Notes under the pieces: model-generated
Told to the model about the DNA's origin: nothing
Seen by the model: only the letters and a program-made list of their open reading frames with translations
Databases searched by the model: none
Shown here: piece by piece, positions 1-9,530 of the stretch
How the letters are laid out: every line of letters starts with the position of its first letter
How positions within the stretch are numbered: the first letter of the stretch is position 1
Program-made: the position numbers and the translations under genes
NCBI GenBank assembly: GCA_964511665.1
Contig: CAZEHA010000005.1
Location: 1-64,000 of the forward strand
DNA: 64,000 nt
Reading direction: 5' to 3'
DNA from: JAGOEF01 sp964511665
Lineage (GTDB): Bacteria; Bacteroidota; Bacteroidia; Bacteroidales; ML635J-15

Positions 1-2761
1 TGTTGTATTGCCACTGATAGCTTGTTGTTCCCGTGCCTCCCGAAGCAGCAATGGTTATATTACCCGAAGTTCCGCCTGCACAAATGGTAGCCGGACTGGT
101 GGGTTGTGTTGTTATACTTGGGTCGGCTACTATGGTGTACTGTGCCGTATTGTAACCTGAAGCATCGCAGCCGTTTCCGGTAGCAGTTCTCCAGGTACGT
201 ATTTGCATATAGTTGGTTCCTGCCGTGGTACTGGTAATGGTGCTGCCGGGTGTGTAGGAAGACCAAGATGAGCCCCCGTTTAATGTATATTGATAATTGT
301 CGGTAACAGTGCCGGTTCCTCCGGAGCCACCGCTAAAAGTAGCCGAAGCCGTACCTCCAATACACATGGTGGTGCCCGATGTCGGTGTAGCAGAAATGGT
401 TTGCGCCACAGGATCGGCAACAACTGTTACTGTAACCGTACTCGAAGTAGCATTATCGCAACCACCACCCGAAGCCGAAACCACACAGTAATAGTTGCTG
501 GCAGCCGTGGCAGTATACGATGATGATGTGGCACCGCTGATGGCTCCTCCCGAATTATACCACTGGTATGTGAGCGAAGGTGTTCCACCGGTAGCCGTAA
601 CCGACAGATTAATAGATCCGCCTGTACATATTGTACCTCCTGTGGGCTGTGATGTTATGCTTGGGTCGGCCACTATGGTATACTGTACCGTATTGTATGC
701 AGAATTGTCGCAACCGTTTCCGGTGGCAGTTCTCCAGGTACGTATTTGCATATAGTTGGTTCCTGCCGTGGTACTGGTAATGGTGCTTCCGGGTGTATAG
801 GTAGACCAAGATGAGCCTCCGTTTAAGGTATATTGGTAATTGTCGGTTATCGTACCTGTGCCACCCGAACCACCGCTAAATGTGGCCGAAGCCGTTCCGC
901 CAATACACATGCTGGTGCCCGATGTAGGCGATTCAGATATGGTTTGTGCCACCGGGTCGGCAACCACTGTAACCGTTGCCGTATTTGAGGCAACATTGGT
1001 GCTGCACCCATTGCCACTGGCCGAAACCAGGCAGCGGTAGTCGCGGGTTGAAGGCGGTGCGGCTGCATACGAGGTACTTGTTGCCCCCGATATATTGGTC
1101 CAAGCTGAGCCCGTATAATACTGCCACTGGTATGTAAGCGAGGGGGTACCACCTGCTGCGGCAACCGTTAAGGTACGGCTGCCACCGCTACACACCGTAC
1201 CACCGGTGGGTTGTGTGGTGAAATAGGGGTCGGGCACAACCGTAATGTATATAGTGTTACTTGTGGCTGTAACACAATTGGTTCCGGTTGCCGAACGAAC
1301 ACATCTGAAATATAAATTACCGGTAATGCCGCTATAGGTTGGGTTGGTTGTGGTAGTCCAGTTTGTCCATGTAGAACCATTGCTGCTGTATTGCCACTGG
1401 TTAGTAATGGAGCCGGTTCCTCCGCTCACGCTCTGTGTGAACGGTATGTTGGCTCCTGAACACACTGTGGTGGCACTGGTGGTTGATATCGAAATGCTGG
1501 GTTGTGTGCTTGTGGTTACCGAAGCACTGCCCTGCGCTCCCCAGCAACCTGCCGATGAACGCGCCCTGAAATAATACGTGCCACTACTGCCTACTGTTTG
1601 GGTTCTCGACGGAGTAGCTGTGCTGGTGCCATTGCTGGTGGTGTTTTGCCAGTAAATTGTTGGAGCCCATGTAAATCTATAATTTACGCGACTGGTAGTT
1701 AAATTTCCTGTTGTTGGTAAACTAGTATCTGAGTATGCATAGCTTTGAAGATTTGTACTTTGAGCGGTATATCTAAAATAGGGATAATTCGACGTATAGG
1801 AGGTATACCCATGCTGCCATTCAATTAGAAGGTTGTCAGAGTCCCATACAAAATCACTAATATCGAAAGTAACCCAACCTGTAGAGGAGAAAGTATAATT
1901 TCCTGACCAAACTAAAGTTCCATTTCCGGGGAATGTTGAAGGAACAGTTGTTTCAGTGGTTTTCTTCAAACGAATTTGTATGCCTGTGAAAGCGTGAGAC
2001 CCCGACGTGCCAACATACACTGCAAGATGCGTAATTATTTGCCGAGTACTGGCTACCTCGCTTCGCAAAATAAGAGAGGCTGATCTGGAATAATTGTAAT
2101 AACTGTACACAGGATGCAAATTCGATGTTGCGGTACCTGTTCCAATATCTTGTGTCTCTCCTCCGGTAGTAACGGTTGTTGCATTCAACGTAACATTCCC
2201 ACAATAGGTGCCACCCCCCGAAACAGTTGTGGTGCCTGGGGTTTGGTTTGTTGTAACAGAAATTGTTGTTGCATTATATTGAACTGCCCCGAGATTCCCT
2301 ACAACCCGGCCATAATAGTATGAAGTTCCAACACCCGGGTAAAAAGTAAGCTGATACGGGCTGGCGCCGCAGCTATACCAGGTACTGCCATTGGTTGAGT
2401 ATTGTGCATAGCCTTGAGGTGAATCACCCAAATTATAGGTCCAGGTAATAGTAACCGATTGCCCTGAACAAATACTGGACGCACTACGTGATATAGTCAT
2501 GCTGGTTCCGGCCAGATATGACGTCACGCCCGGTTCAGTATCGTTGTAGGAGGCTACAGGTGTTCCAATGCCTGCATCGGAGGCGGGAGTTTCATATTGG
2601 GTCAACTCGGTGGCTTTGCCCGTAACTGCTGCCAGAATATCAGAATAATTGTTGCTTTGAGCCAGAAGGCCATTTGCCGAGAGTATCAGGGTAATCAGTA
2701 TGAGTCCCGGTTTCAGGTGCTTTGTAATAAAAGCTTGTACACTGTTAAGCATCGATTTCAT
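1..2761 (-). CDS. Large secreted Ig-like repeat protein (3' end off window)
   Basis: The frame stays open from an ATG at 2761 to the left edge, giving at least 920 residues with the C-terminus missing. Residues 1-34 look like a signal peptide, with a hydrophobic LILITLIL core and cleavage after LLA. The rest is a string of Ig-like or PKD-like modules of the type Q-P-T-x-G-G-x-x-C-x-G-G with Y-Q-W-Q-Y strands, each ending in a V-V-A-D-P or I-V-A-D-P linker. A different beta-rich segment, rich in Thr, Ser, Tyr and Trp and ending near VNYRFTW, lies around positions 1690-2110. The last two long modules are near copies (543-bp period). In Bacteroidota such proteins are usually exported by the type IX system and act as adhesins or matrix proteins; the sorting domain that would prove this lies outside the window. 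It sits 6 nt downstream of the small secreted protein ending at 2768. Confidence 0.85.
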   Translation of the reverse strand, partial: MKSMLNSVQAFITKHLKPGLILITLILSANGLLAQSNNYSDILAAVTGKATELTQYETPASDAGIGTPVASYNDTEPGVTSYLAGTSMTISRSASSICSGQSVTITWTYNLGDSPQGYAQYSTNGSTWYSCGASPYQLTFYPGVGTSYYYGRVVGNLGAVQYNATTISVTTNQTPGTTTVSGGGTYCGNVTLNATTVTTGGETQDIGTGTATSNLHPVYSYYNYSRSASLILRSEVASTRQIITHLAVYVGTSGSHAFTGIQIRLKKTTETTVPSTFPGNGTLVWSGNYTFSSTGWVTFDISDFVWDSDNLLIEWQHGYTSYTSNYPYFRYTAQSTNLQSYAYSDTSLPTTGNLTTSRVNYRFTWAPTIYWQNTTSNGTSTATPSRTQTVGSSGTYYFRARSSAGCWGAQGSASVTTSTQPSISISTTSATTVCSGANIPFTQSVSGGTGSITNQWQYSSNGSTWTNWTTTTNPTYSGITGNLYFRCVRSATGTNCVTATSNTIYITVVPDPYFTTQPTGGTVCSGGSRTLTVAAAGGTPSLTYQWQYYTGSAWTNISGATSTSYAAAPPSTRDYRCLVSASGNGCSTNVASNTATVTVVADPVAQTISESPTSGTSMCIGGTASATFSGGSGGTGTITDNYQYTLNGGSSWSTYTPGSTITSTTAGTNYMQIRTWRTATGNGCDNSAYNTVQYTIVADPSITSQPTGGTICTGGSINLSVTATGGTPSLTYQWYNSGGAISGATSSSYTATAASNYYCVVSASGGGCDNATSSTVTVTVVADPVAQTISATPTSGTTMCIGGTASATFSGGSGGTGTVTDNYQYTLNGGSSWSSYTPGSTITSTTAGTNYMQIRTWRTATGNGCDASGYNTAQYTIVADPSITTQPTSPATICAGGTSGNITIAASGGTGTTSYQWQYN
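60..1145 (-). repeat. Two tandem copies of a 543-bp coding repeat
   Basis: Sequence around 60-500 recurs at an offset of exactly 543 bp (181 codons) around 603-1043. For example, the stretch beginning at 191 matches the one beginning at 734. The frame is kept, so each unit is a pair of Ig-like modules. Similarity fades at the far end of the second copy. This suggests recent internal duplication within the adhesin-like gene. Confidence 0.85.
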
Positions 2762-2767
2762 AATTGC

Positions 2768-3145
2768 TTATTTATTTTGTTTATTTTTTAAAATTTCTTC
2801 TTCTTTTTGCTGCATATCGCTTGAATTCGGTCCTGCAGTATATTGGGTCGATTCATTAAGTTTTTTATGGTAATACAAATACAACTCATATTCGTGCCTG
2901 TAGTTGTTCATCCAATTCATCTTGGCTTCGGTTCTAGCATTATCGTCAGAAAAATCTTGTTTAAATATGTTATTCGGGGCAAAATCGTTAATGTCGCAAT
3001 TGGGAAAACATGCATCGATATAGGCTTTACCGGCAAGTATTTTTTCGGCACTGGTTTGAGTTGCTTTATCTTGCGATTCAATCACTTGTCCAAAAGCCGA
3101 AAAAACCGATGCTAACAGAATTACAGTAAGTAAAGTTTTACCCAT
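2768..3145 (-). CDS. Small secreted protein of unknown function
   Basis: This 125-residue protein begins MGKTLLTVILLASVFSAFGQ, a clear signal peptide with cleavage after FG, or between FG and Q. The mature part is charged and helix-prone, has two cysteines in a CFPNC motif near residues 47-51, and ends in a Lys/Glu-rich tail. I do not recognise the family. It lies 6 nt upstream of the large Ig-like repeat protein on the same strand, so the two are probably co-transcribed, and a -7-like element at 3171-3178 fits a short leader. It may be a periplasmic accessory of the large protein, but that is inference from position only. Confidence 0.75.
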   Translation of the reverse strand: MGKTLLTVILLASVFSAFGQVIESQDKATQTSAEKILAGKAYIDACFPNCDINDFAPNNIFKQDFSDDNARTEAKMNWMNNYRHEYELYLYYHKKLNESTQYTAGPNSSDMQQKEEEILKNKQNK

Positions 3146-3170
3146 AGCGAAAAATTTTCCTAAAATAATA

Positions 3171-3178
3171 CAAACATA
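3171..3178 (-). promoter_or_regulatory. Bacteroidota -7 element (TATGTTTG)
   Basis: Read on the minus strand this is TATGTTTG, matching the phylum consensus TAnnTTTG. It lies 26 nt before the ATG at 3145, which would give a leader of about 20 nt. I saw no good TTTG at the -33 position. Confidence 0.4.
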
Positions 3179-3318
3179 CGACTTTTAAGACGTGAAGAGG
3201 CGCGAAGAGTTGCCATATTATACGAAAATATTATGGCATTCACAAAACTGCTAAATACTATATAAAACGCTGTTAATGAAAAAGATAAATCGGTCGTAAA
3301 TATTATGTTTTATTTGTG

Positions 3319-3326
3319 TAGTTTTG
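3319..3326 (+). promoter_or_regulatory. Bacteroidota -7 element (TAGTTTTG)
   Basis: TAGTTTTG matches TAnnTTTG and lies 23 nt before the ATG at 3350. It falls inside the longer reading frame that opens at 3305, which argues that translation begins at 3350. The -33 box is weak. Confidence 0.4.
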
Positions 3327-3349
3327 CAACACGTAAGCTGTGTAATTCT

Positions 3350-5713
3350 ATGGGAAAACAACATGTGGCTATACCGCAAATAAGGGTGCTTTTGTTGCTT
3401 CTCGTTATCTTGTTTACCGTTGTGGTATATTGGGGTAGCTTAGGTTTTGGTTTTGTCAATTGGGACGACGACGAAAATATCAGGCAAAACCCGCGTTTCA
3501 CTGAGTTTTCGGCCGAAAATATTACTTACCATTACCAACACGACAGATATAAGGCCTTGGCAATATGGACCTACATGGCCGAGTATCGGGTGTTTGGTGG
3601 CGACGCAGGCCCCTATCACCGCAATAATTTGATTTTGCATTTGCTGAATATTATTTTGGTTTTTGTTTTTGTGCGGAAGCTGTTACCCCATCGACCATGG
3701 GTGGCTGTAATCACTGCTTCGTTGTTTGCGCTGCACCCGGCCTTTGTGGAACCGGTGGCATGGGTTACCGGGCGCAAAGATTTGTTGTTTGTGCTGTTTG
3801 CCTTACTGTCGATGATGGCATATATTGGTTTGCAGGCCGCAAACGGTTTTATTCGAAAGCTTGCATGGTTCATATTGGTAGCAGTGCTTATGTATATGGC
3901 CGGTCTTGCTAAAATTCAGGCAGTAGCATTGCCATTCATCTTGCTTATTCTCGATGTGCTGGTCTTAAAAAAATTCTCGTATCACACTGTGTTTATGCTA
4001 TTGATATTACTGGCAATGCAGTTCGATTTTTGGAGTGTTTCAGTGATTCTGGCTATCTTTTGGGCATTGGCGTTTACACAGAAAACCTGGTTGTTGGTTG
4101 TTTTTGGCAAGCATTACCCAAAGATAGTGTTGATATTGCTTGCCTTTGTATTGCTTACACTTGTGTTCCCGTTTTCATTCCTGCCGTTTACACTGTTACA
4201 AGATGTGATATGGGACTGGGTTTTTATAAGAACTGCAGTGTTTGTATTGTTTATAATTGTGTCGATTTGGAAGTACAAAAAACTAAATATAAAGCTTAAC
4301 AGCTTGACGAAACGTTCGAAAATTATTCTTGTTTCAACAATAGTTTTTCTTTTTACAATCAACTATTACGGCCCTGCCATTGTTCTGTTTGCAAATTCAA
4401 CATTGTTTTATATTCTCCATTTCTGGACGCAAAACTCCGATTCAGAAACCTATTTTAGTTTCATCGAACGCTTTGCTTTGCTGGGCAGCAGCATGTTGTT
4501 TTACCTGAAACGCTTTTTATTGCTGAAGGGTGTTGACCCTATGATTCCGTATCCCGAACGCGAAGCCGATGGATCATTACCCGGCTATATGTGGATTGAT
4601 CTGCTTATTGTGATTGCATTAACAGCCATAGCATTGTTTGTTCTCATACGATATTTTCGCCGTAAGCCTCTGGTATGGTTTGGGCTGCTGTTTTTCCTTA
4701 TCAATATTTCGCTGGTAATGCACCTATTGCCTATAGAGGGGCGCATTTTAGTGGGTGACCGATATACCTACTTATCGTTTGTAGGATTGTTTTTGCTGAT
4801 TGCACTTGCCGCCGATTATTTTATCGAAAAGAAGAAAGCTGTTTTGGTAATTGCTGTTTTGGTTCCGATGTTGGCAGCCATGGCAGCAAACACCTGGCGC
4901 GACAAAGCCCTTTGGCAAAATTCTTTCACCTTATGGCAAAAAGCACTCGAGGTGAACCCCGAGAACCACTATGCCATGTTCAGTCTGGCTCTTGCCCATA
5001 TGGCTGAAGGTGGCGATGCCGATGAGGCTGTGAAATTCCTGAGCATGGCCATAGAACGCAAACCCGACTATCTGTATTATAACAACCGTGGCAGGGTGCA
5101 CTATGCCAATCAACATTACGCTGTTGCCTTATCCGACTTCGAAATGGCCATTGCCCTCGATTCTACAAGCTATGCTTCATACAACAACCGAGGCGCCGTT
5201 CACCAGCAATATTGTAATTTCTCGATGGCTTTGGCCGATTACGAAAAAGCAGTTGAAATACAGTCCGATTATCAAGAGGCCATAAACAATAAACAAAAGA
5301 TACTTACCCTGATGCATTTCGACAGCATTGTAATGTTGCAGACAATGCCTCCCGGCACCGATACCACACGGCTTTCTGCTTTCATCATCAGTATGTCTGA
5401 TAAGATGCTGAATACCAATCAGCGTGCCCGGGCCATCGATTATCTGAGTCGAGGTGTTTTGTTGATGGCATCCGATGCATCGTTGTATCAGGCGCTTGCC
5501 CTTGCTTATCATAGAAATCACGAATACAACAAGGCCAACATGGTGTATAACAAAGGTTTGGATGCCTTACCCGAAAACCCGATTTTACTACTGGGGCGTG
5601 GCTTGCTGTATATTCAAACCGGCGATACTCTGTCGGCTTGCAGCGATTTTAAGTCTGCCGCAATGCAAGGCGACAACGACTCGCAACAAATGCTCGATAT
5701 GTTTTGTCGTTAA
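3350..5713 (+). CDS. TMTC-like membrane glycosyltransferase with TPR tail
   Basis: The protein has 787 residues from the ATG at 3350 (the frame is open from 3305, but a -7 element lies between). After one membrane helix comes N-W-D-D-D-E-N-I at residues 37-44, then a first-loop region, the motif HPAFVEPVAW-TGRKDLL near 140-158, about ten further membrane segments, and GDRYTYL near 475. These match the TMTC-like GT-C family, whose eukaryotic members are protein O-mannosyltransferases using dolichyl-phosphate sugars; the Asp cluster is the presumed catalytic site. Residues from about 540 to the end form TPR repeats. It probably transfers a sugar from a polyprenyl-phosphate donor outside the inner membrane. 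It is paralogous to the gene at 41055-43460 at the other end of the radical SAM block. It converges on the glycosyltransferase gene ending at 5753; a small CGAGC-gaa-GCTCG hairpin at 5733-5745 lies between them. Confidence 0.82.
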   Translation: MGKQHVAIPQIRVLLLLLVILFTVVVYWGSLGFGFVNWDDDENIRQNPRFTEFSAENITYHYQHDRYKALAIWTYMAEYRVFGGDAGPYHRNNLILHLLNIILVFVFVRKLLPHRPWVAVITASLFALHPAFVEPVAWVTGRKDLLFVLFALLSMMAYIGLQAANGFIRKLAWFILVAVLMYMAGLAKIQAVALPFILLILDVLVLKKFSYHTVFMLLILLAMQFDFWSVSVILAIFWALAFTQKTWLLVVFGKHYPKIVLILLAFVLLTLVFPFSFLPFTLLQDVIWDWVFIRTAVFVLFIIVSIWKYKKLNIKLNSLTKRSKIILVSTIVFLFTINYYGPAIVLFANSTLFYILHFWTQNSDSETYFSFIERFALLGSSMLFYLKRFLLLKGVDPMIPYPEREADGSLPGYMWIDLLIVIALTAIALFVLIRYFRRKPLVWFGLLFFLINISLVMHLLPIEGRILVGDRYTYLSFVGLFLLIALAADYFIEKKKAVLVIAVLVPMLAAMAANTWRDKALWQNSFTLWQKALEVNPENHYAMFSLALAHMAEGGDADEAVKFLSMAIERKPDYLYYNNRGRVHYANQHYAVALSDFEMAIALDSTSYASYNNRGAVHQQYCNFSMALADYEKAVEIQSDYQEAINNKQKILTLMHFDSIVMLQTMPPGTDTTRLSAFIISMSDKMLNTNQRARAIDYLSRGVLLMASDASLYQALALAYHRNHEYNKANMVYNKGLDALPENPILLLGRGLLYIQTGDTLSACSDFKSAAMQGDNDSQQMLDMFCR

Positions 5714-5752
5714 AAAGAGTGAATCTCTAATGCGAGCGAAGCTCGAAACAAC

Positions 5753-6652
5753 TTACTTATAGATGCCGAATACATTTCGCTGAATACCACGAACCCATTT
5801 CCAGAATATATCGTTCATGTTCCACATAAAACGTATAATTCTGTTTTTAATGGCAAGTAGTTTTTCGCCGGGTTTCGAAATTATCCAAATGTTTTGCAAG
5901 TATCTTACAAATCGGAACTCAGGCTTCGTCTGGGGCATATATCGGCTAAACTTTCGACCAAGATACGAATGCGGTGCGATGCCGTTTTTCCTGATACCAT
6001 GCCTTCGCCATTCTTCGTTAAGCAAATGAATGGCATGCCAGTGCATTGGAACGGCAATGTTCTTAATAATCAGTTGTTTTACAATGCGCCAGTCGTCGCA
6101 ATTTGTAAATGGTAATATGTGATTCTCGAGATGTTTCAATGCAATATGCTTGTTCAAAATCTTAATGGGCAGATTCCAATCGGTGTTTTCGTCGGTAACC
6201 TGTTGTGTGGCTTCATCAAAACAGGCCTTCATCAGTTCACTTCCTTGGGGGCATTTCATAATATTTCCGATTACCGGAAAATCGTGATGATTTCTGAAAA
6301 CATATGCTGCATCAAAATCGAGAGGTTTCAAACACACTACGTCCATGTCGGTCCACCAGCCGCCTTTTTCGTAAAGAAGCTTATAGCGGAAAATATCAGA
6401 GAACCCTGCAAAACTGCCTTTGCCATGTCCAAACTGGTTGGTATTGCGATAGCAAAAAACCTGCTCACGTGGAATTATCTCAGAGGCATTTTTTACATGA
6501 ACTTCGGGGGGTAATTCGCCTTGCAGAGGTTCATATAACCAAAGATAAAACGAATGGCCGCACGATATATACGATCTGATGCAAAGCTGCTCGATAATCG
6601 ACAGTGTGTTGCCAATCCACAATCCATGCACTATTTTGTTGCTCTCATTCAT
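5753..6652 (-). CDS. DXD-type glycosyltransferase (GT32-like)
   Basis: The protein has 299 residues from the ATG at 6652. In-frame ATG 6676 and TTG 6679 are also possible but lie deeper inside the upstream gene. It starts KIVHGLWIGN, the usual opening of the Gly_transf_sug/GT32-like family, and carries the signature YEKGGWW-TDMDVVCLKP, with the metal-binding DMD at residues 102-104. It has no signal peptide or membrane segment, so it should act in the cytoplasm, moving a sugar from a nucleotide donor onto a glycan or lipid acceptor. It overlaps the 3' end of the upstream radical SAM gene by 8 nt, which implies translational coupling and a shared pathway. It is the last gene of the minus-strand run that begins at 15747. 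The sugar and acceptor cannot be told from the sequence. Confidence 0.8.
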   Translation of the reverse strand: MNESNKIVHGLWIGNTLSIIEQLCIRSYISCGHSFYLWLYEPLQGELPPEVHVKNASEIIPREQVFCYRNTNQFGHGKGSFAGFSDIFRYKLLYEKGGWWTDMDVVCLKPLDFDAAYVFRNHHDFPVIGNIMKCPQGSELMKACFDEATQQVTDENTDWNLPIKILNKHIALKHLENHILPFTNCDDWRIVKQLIIKNIAVPMHWHAIHLLNEEWRRHGIRKNGIAPHSYLGRKFSRYMPQTKPEFRFVRYLQNIWIISKPGEKLLAIKNRIIRFMWNMNDIFWKWVRGIQRNVFGIYK

Positions 6653-8147
6653 TACTCGTAGTTTGATCGAGCTCATCAAGCCGGGCTATCAACTTTTCTT
6701 CGCTGCTATTCAGTATTTGCGTGTGCAGTATTTCGGCGGGTATGTGCAGGGCTTTTATCAACAATTCGCGATAGTTCTTGCGTTGCCTGAATACAAACAT
6801 GGTATTTTCGAACTTGTTTCTGATAGCTTCTTGATTGTGCAACTCGTTCTCCTGTATCGATGATATATTTAAGATATGGGCTATTACTTGTTGTTCGATT
6901 TGTTCGGTGCTGAATTCAGAAAAGCGATTTGTATCATTCAGTTTTTGCTTTTCATGCTCGTTCCAGCTTTCGGTAAGATGAATCAAATCGTTGAATGCAG
7001 CGAGATTATGACGTTCGGTTTCTGTTTTTGGTGCAAATGAAATGTTTTTATAGAATTGTAGTATTTCGGATGTAAGTGCGTAGGAACTTTCCCATATGGA
7101 ACAAGATGGTGGCGACCACACCCGGTTAAAGGTTACGGGTATTTGCCGCCGGTTGAAATACTGAATAAATGCCGGAAGTTCTCTCCAGTTTTGTTGAATA
7201 TAGCAGCATGCAATGCCAATAAAACGATTTTTTCTTCGGCATAAATCAATGAAGTAATCGATATTGTTCATTACTTCTTCAAATGTTGCGCCTTTTCTGA
7301 TTCGTTCATAGGTCTCCTTTTGCACCGAATCGATAGAAATACTGATGGAGAAGTTGCCCTTTTCGAGAAGCTGTTTGATGTGATTGTTTAGTACACTGCC
7401 ATTGGTTTGTACCACAATTTCACAGTTTGGGTTTATTTGGGTTATTAAATCCCAGATATCATAATAGATTGAGATTAAAAATGGCTCGCCTCCCATGAAT
7501 TTTGTGCTTTTCAGATGGGGGATAAAAGGGCGAAGTTCTTCAACAAACTTATGGTTGTAGGGCAAGAGTTTTTCTTGTTCTCCCAGTTTTATTTTTGCAA
7601 TTTTCGATGAGTTTTCTTCGGAGCACATCACACATTCAAGATTGCACCTGTTCGAAAGTTCAAATTCCATCGAAACCGGAAATTGAACCGAGGGTTTGAA
7701 GTAATCGTAGTTTCGTGCCAGAACTGTGGTGTATGCTTTCTCTTCCCATTGCACCTTACAGCAATAGCAGCCTGATGTTAAATCGCAATGTTTCATTTTT
7801 TGCCTGAGTTGCTGCAGGTTAGTGCTTTTCCAGGCTTGCATAATTCCGGTGTCGGGCCAGGTACCCAACAAATGGCTGCGATTGTAACAACATACCCCCA
7901 TTTTACCACCGTAGCTGAAATACATATTGGTAAACGGAGCGTGACACAGATATTTCAAGTATATGGCATCGCGACTTCGGTTATACTCTACAAGTGTGCT
8001 TTTTGTTATCGATATCGGGTTTGTTGATGTCTTAAATCTCTTGTTGACAGATAATTGAGCCAGTTTTTTTAAAATATTACGAACAAATCGGTAAGATCGG
8101 TTGCTTATACTGCCTTCTTCGGAAATATATGTTTTATGTTTTGCCAT
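6645..8147 (-). CDS. Twitch-first radical SAM protein A
   Basis: This 500-residue protein has its auxiliary cysteines before the radical SAM core. The N-terminal module has C-x-A-P-F-x-N-x-Y-F at 68-77, then C86/C87, a Trp-containing helix, and C121, C127, C129 and C130, resembling a SPASM or twitch domain. The core follows with the CX3CX2C motif at C168, C172 and C175 and GGEP at 219-222. About 150 helical residues end the protein and have no metal motif I can see. It should bind one SAM-reducing [4Fe-4S] cluster and probably one auxiliary cluster. Substrate unknown; related proteins often occur in surface polysaccharide loci. It is the third of three tandem paralogues (gap 6 nt from the upstream one) and overlaps the GT32-like gene. 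Confidence 0.85.
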   Translation of the reverse strand: MAKHKTYISEEGSISNRSYRFVRNILKKLAQLSVNKRFKTSTNPISITKSTLVEYNRSRDAIYLKYLCHAPFTNMYFSYGGKMGVCCYNRSHLLGTWPDTGIMQAWKSTNLQQLRQKMKHCDLTSGCYCCKVQWEEKAYTTVLARNYDYFKPSVQFPVSMEFELSNRCNLECVMCSEENSSKIAKIKLGEQEKLLPYNHKFVEELRPFIPHLKSTKFMGGEPFLISIYYDIWDLITQINPNCEIVVQTNGSVLNNHIKQLLEKGNFSISISIDSVQKETYERIRKGATFEEVMNNIDYFIDLCRRKNRFIGIACCYIQQNWRELPAFIQYFNRRQIPVTFNRVWSPPSCSIWESSYALTSEILQFYKNISFAPKTETERHNLAAFNDLIHLTESWNEHEKQKLNDTNRFSEFSTEQIEQQVIAHILNISSIQENELHNQEAIRNKFENTMFVFRQRKNYRELLIKALHIPAEILHTQILNSSEEKLIARLDELDQTTSNE

Positions 8148-8153
8148 ATTCTT

Positions 8154-9518
8154 TCAGCCTGTATATCTTTCTATCACTTCAATAAGTTCTTCTTCGCGTT
8201 TCGATATTAGTTCCTGATAAATAGTGCTTGCAGGTATCTGTGCGGCAAATCTGAAGAAATCGTTTCGTTGCATCCCTGTAGAACTCATGTGGCTAATTAT
8301 GTGTTCTATTTTGTTGAGTGCCGTGCCATATTGTTGACGAAATTCATCTTCTGATGAACAGCCTGCCCTGATTGTTTTTTCGAGTGCTGCAAAAAACGAT
8401 AATTCGTAATCATCACCAAGAAAACACGACTTTTCGCTTTGGCTTTTTGACTGCTGTAGCCAATTGAAAATTTGGTTTTTTACAAGATTCTCAAACACTG
8501 AAATGTTATGATAGCTTTCGCGGGCTGTAATTGTAGGCTTAAATATTTCTTTTGAAAGAGTATCATAAATTTCTTGTAGTTTTTCGGGGGGCAATGCCCA
8601 AAGCGAATGTTCCTTTGGATGCTTTATGGTGTTAAACCAAAGCGGGGTATTATGAGTATTGCAAAATCTTACGAAATCGCCCATTTCGTGCCAGTTTTGT
8701 TTCATTGGATTAGTAAGTACGCAAAGCTTGGTTTTTTTCTTACGGCAGTAATCAAGAAAATACCGGAAATTATCCATCATTTCTTCAAAAACAGCATTCA
8801 TTCTTATTGCTTCGTAAGTTTCTTTTTGCAAGGAATCGATGGAAATATTGATGTGAAAATTTCCTTTTTCGAGTAATCTTTTCACTGCATCGTTTACCAC
8901 AGTGCCATTGGTAGCAATCACAATCTTCAGGTTTCGGTTCATCGAAACAGCATTATTCATAATGCGAAGGGCAATTTTACTCAGAAAAGGTTCGCCGCCA
9001 TTCAGTCGCAACTCTTGCAGATGGGGTATAAATTCGTTTAACTGGCTAACAAATTCGTCATTGTAGGGGATTTCCAGCTTTGGTTTATTATCTCTGTTTT
9101 TTCGTATCGACGATGATAGAAACCCGTTGCACATGATACACTCTAAATTGCAGGTGTTGTCGAGTTCCAGCTCCATCATTTTTGGATATTTACGAGGCTT
9201 ACCCAAATGGTCGTAAGCTTTGGCGAGTACCGAAACATAATTGCCATTGTTCAGATTTTCGAGGCAAGTTCCGCAAGTGTCTTCGAGTGTAAGATTTTTA
9301 ATATTTTTTCTGAATGTGTTAAATCTTTCGCCTTCCCATATTTCTTTTATCGATTTTTGGGGATAAGAGTCGGGATTGATAAAACCCAGCCAGCAGGGAG
9401 CCGCATCGCCATGAATGTTGAAGTAGATGTTGGCAAAAGGAGCATTGCAAATGAATTTCTTGTGCAACACCGTTCTGCTGCGCTGATAATCTCGCTTAAT
9501 ATTCTTACTTAAGGCCAT
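8154..9518 (-). CDS. Twitch-first radical SAM protein B
   Basis: This 454-residue paralogue of the 6645-8147 protein has the same order: C-x-A-P-F-x-N-x-Y-F at 24-33, C42, a C82-x2-C85 pair, then the radical SAM motif C123, C127, C130 and GGEP at 174-177. It has fewer N-terminal cysteines than A (4 against 7), so the auxiliary cluster may be bound differently. The ISIDS-QKETYE-IR strand-helix in the TIM barrel is shared by all four members. The gap to the upstream gene is 12 nt and to the downstream gene 6 nt. Three divergent copies in a row suggest subfunctionalisation on related substrates rather than dosage. Function unknown. Confidence 0.85.
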   Translation of the reverse strand: MALSKNIKRDYQRSRTVLHKKFICNAPFANIYFNIHGDAAPCWLGFINPDSYPQKSIKEIWEGERFNTFRKNIKNLTLEDTCGTCLENLNNGNYVSVLAKAYDHLGKPRKYPKMMELELDNTCNLECIMCNGFLSSSIRKNRDNKPKLEIPYNDEFVSQLNEFIPHLQELRLNGGEPFLSKIALRIMNNAVSMNRNLKIVIATNGTVVNDAVKRLLEKGNFHINISIDSLQKETYEAIRMNAVFEEMMDNFRYFLDYCRKKKTKLCVLTNPMKQNWHEMGDFVRFCNTHNTPLWFNTIKHPKEHSLWALPPEKLQEIYDTLSKEIFKPTITARESYHNISVFENLVKNQIFNWLQQSKSQSEKSCFLGDDYELSFFAALEKTIRAGCSSEDEFRQQYGTALNKIEHIISHMSSTGMQRNDFFRFAAQIPASTIYQELISKREEELIEVIERYTG

Positions 9519-9530
9519 GCTGTTTTTCTC

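Noticed and set aside
847..1164. A 105-residue frame in the repeat region
   Set aside because: It is in another frame inside the long Ig-like repeat gene, whose frame is open throughout with clear modular structure.
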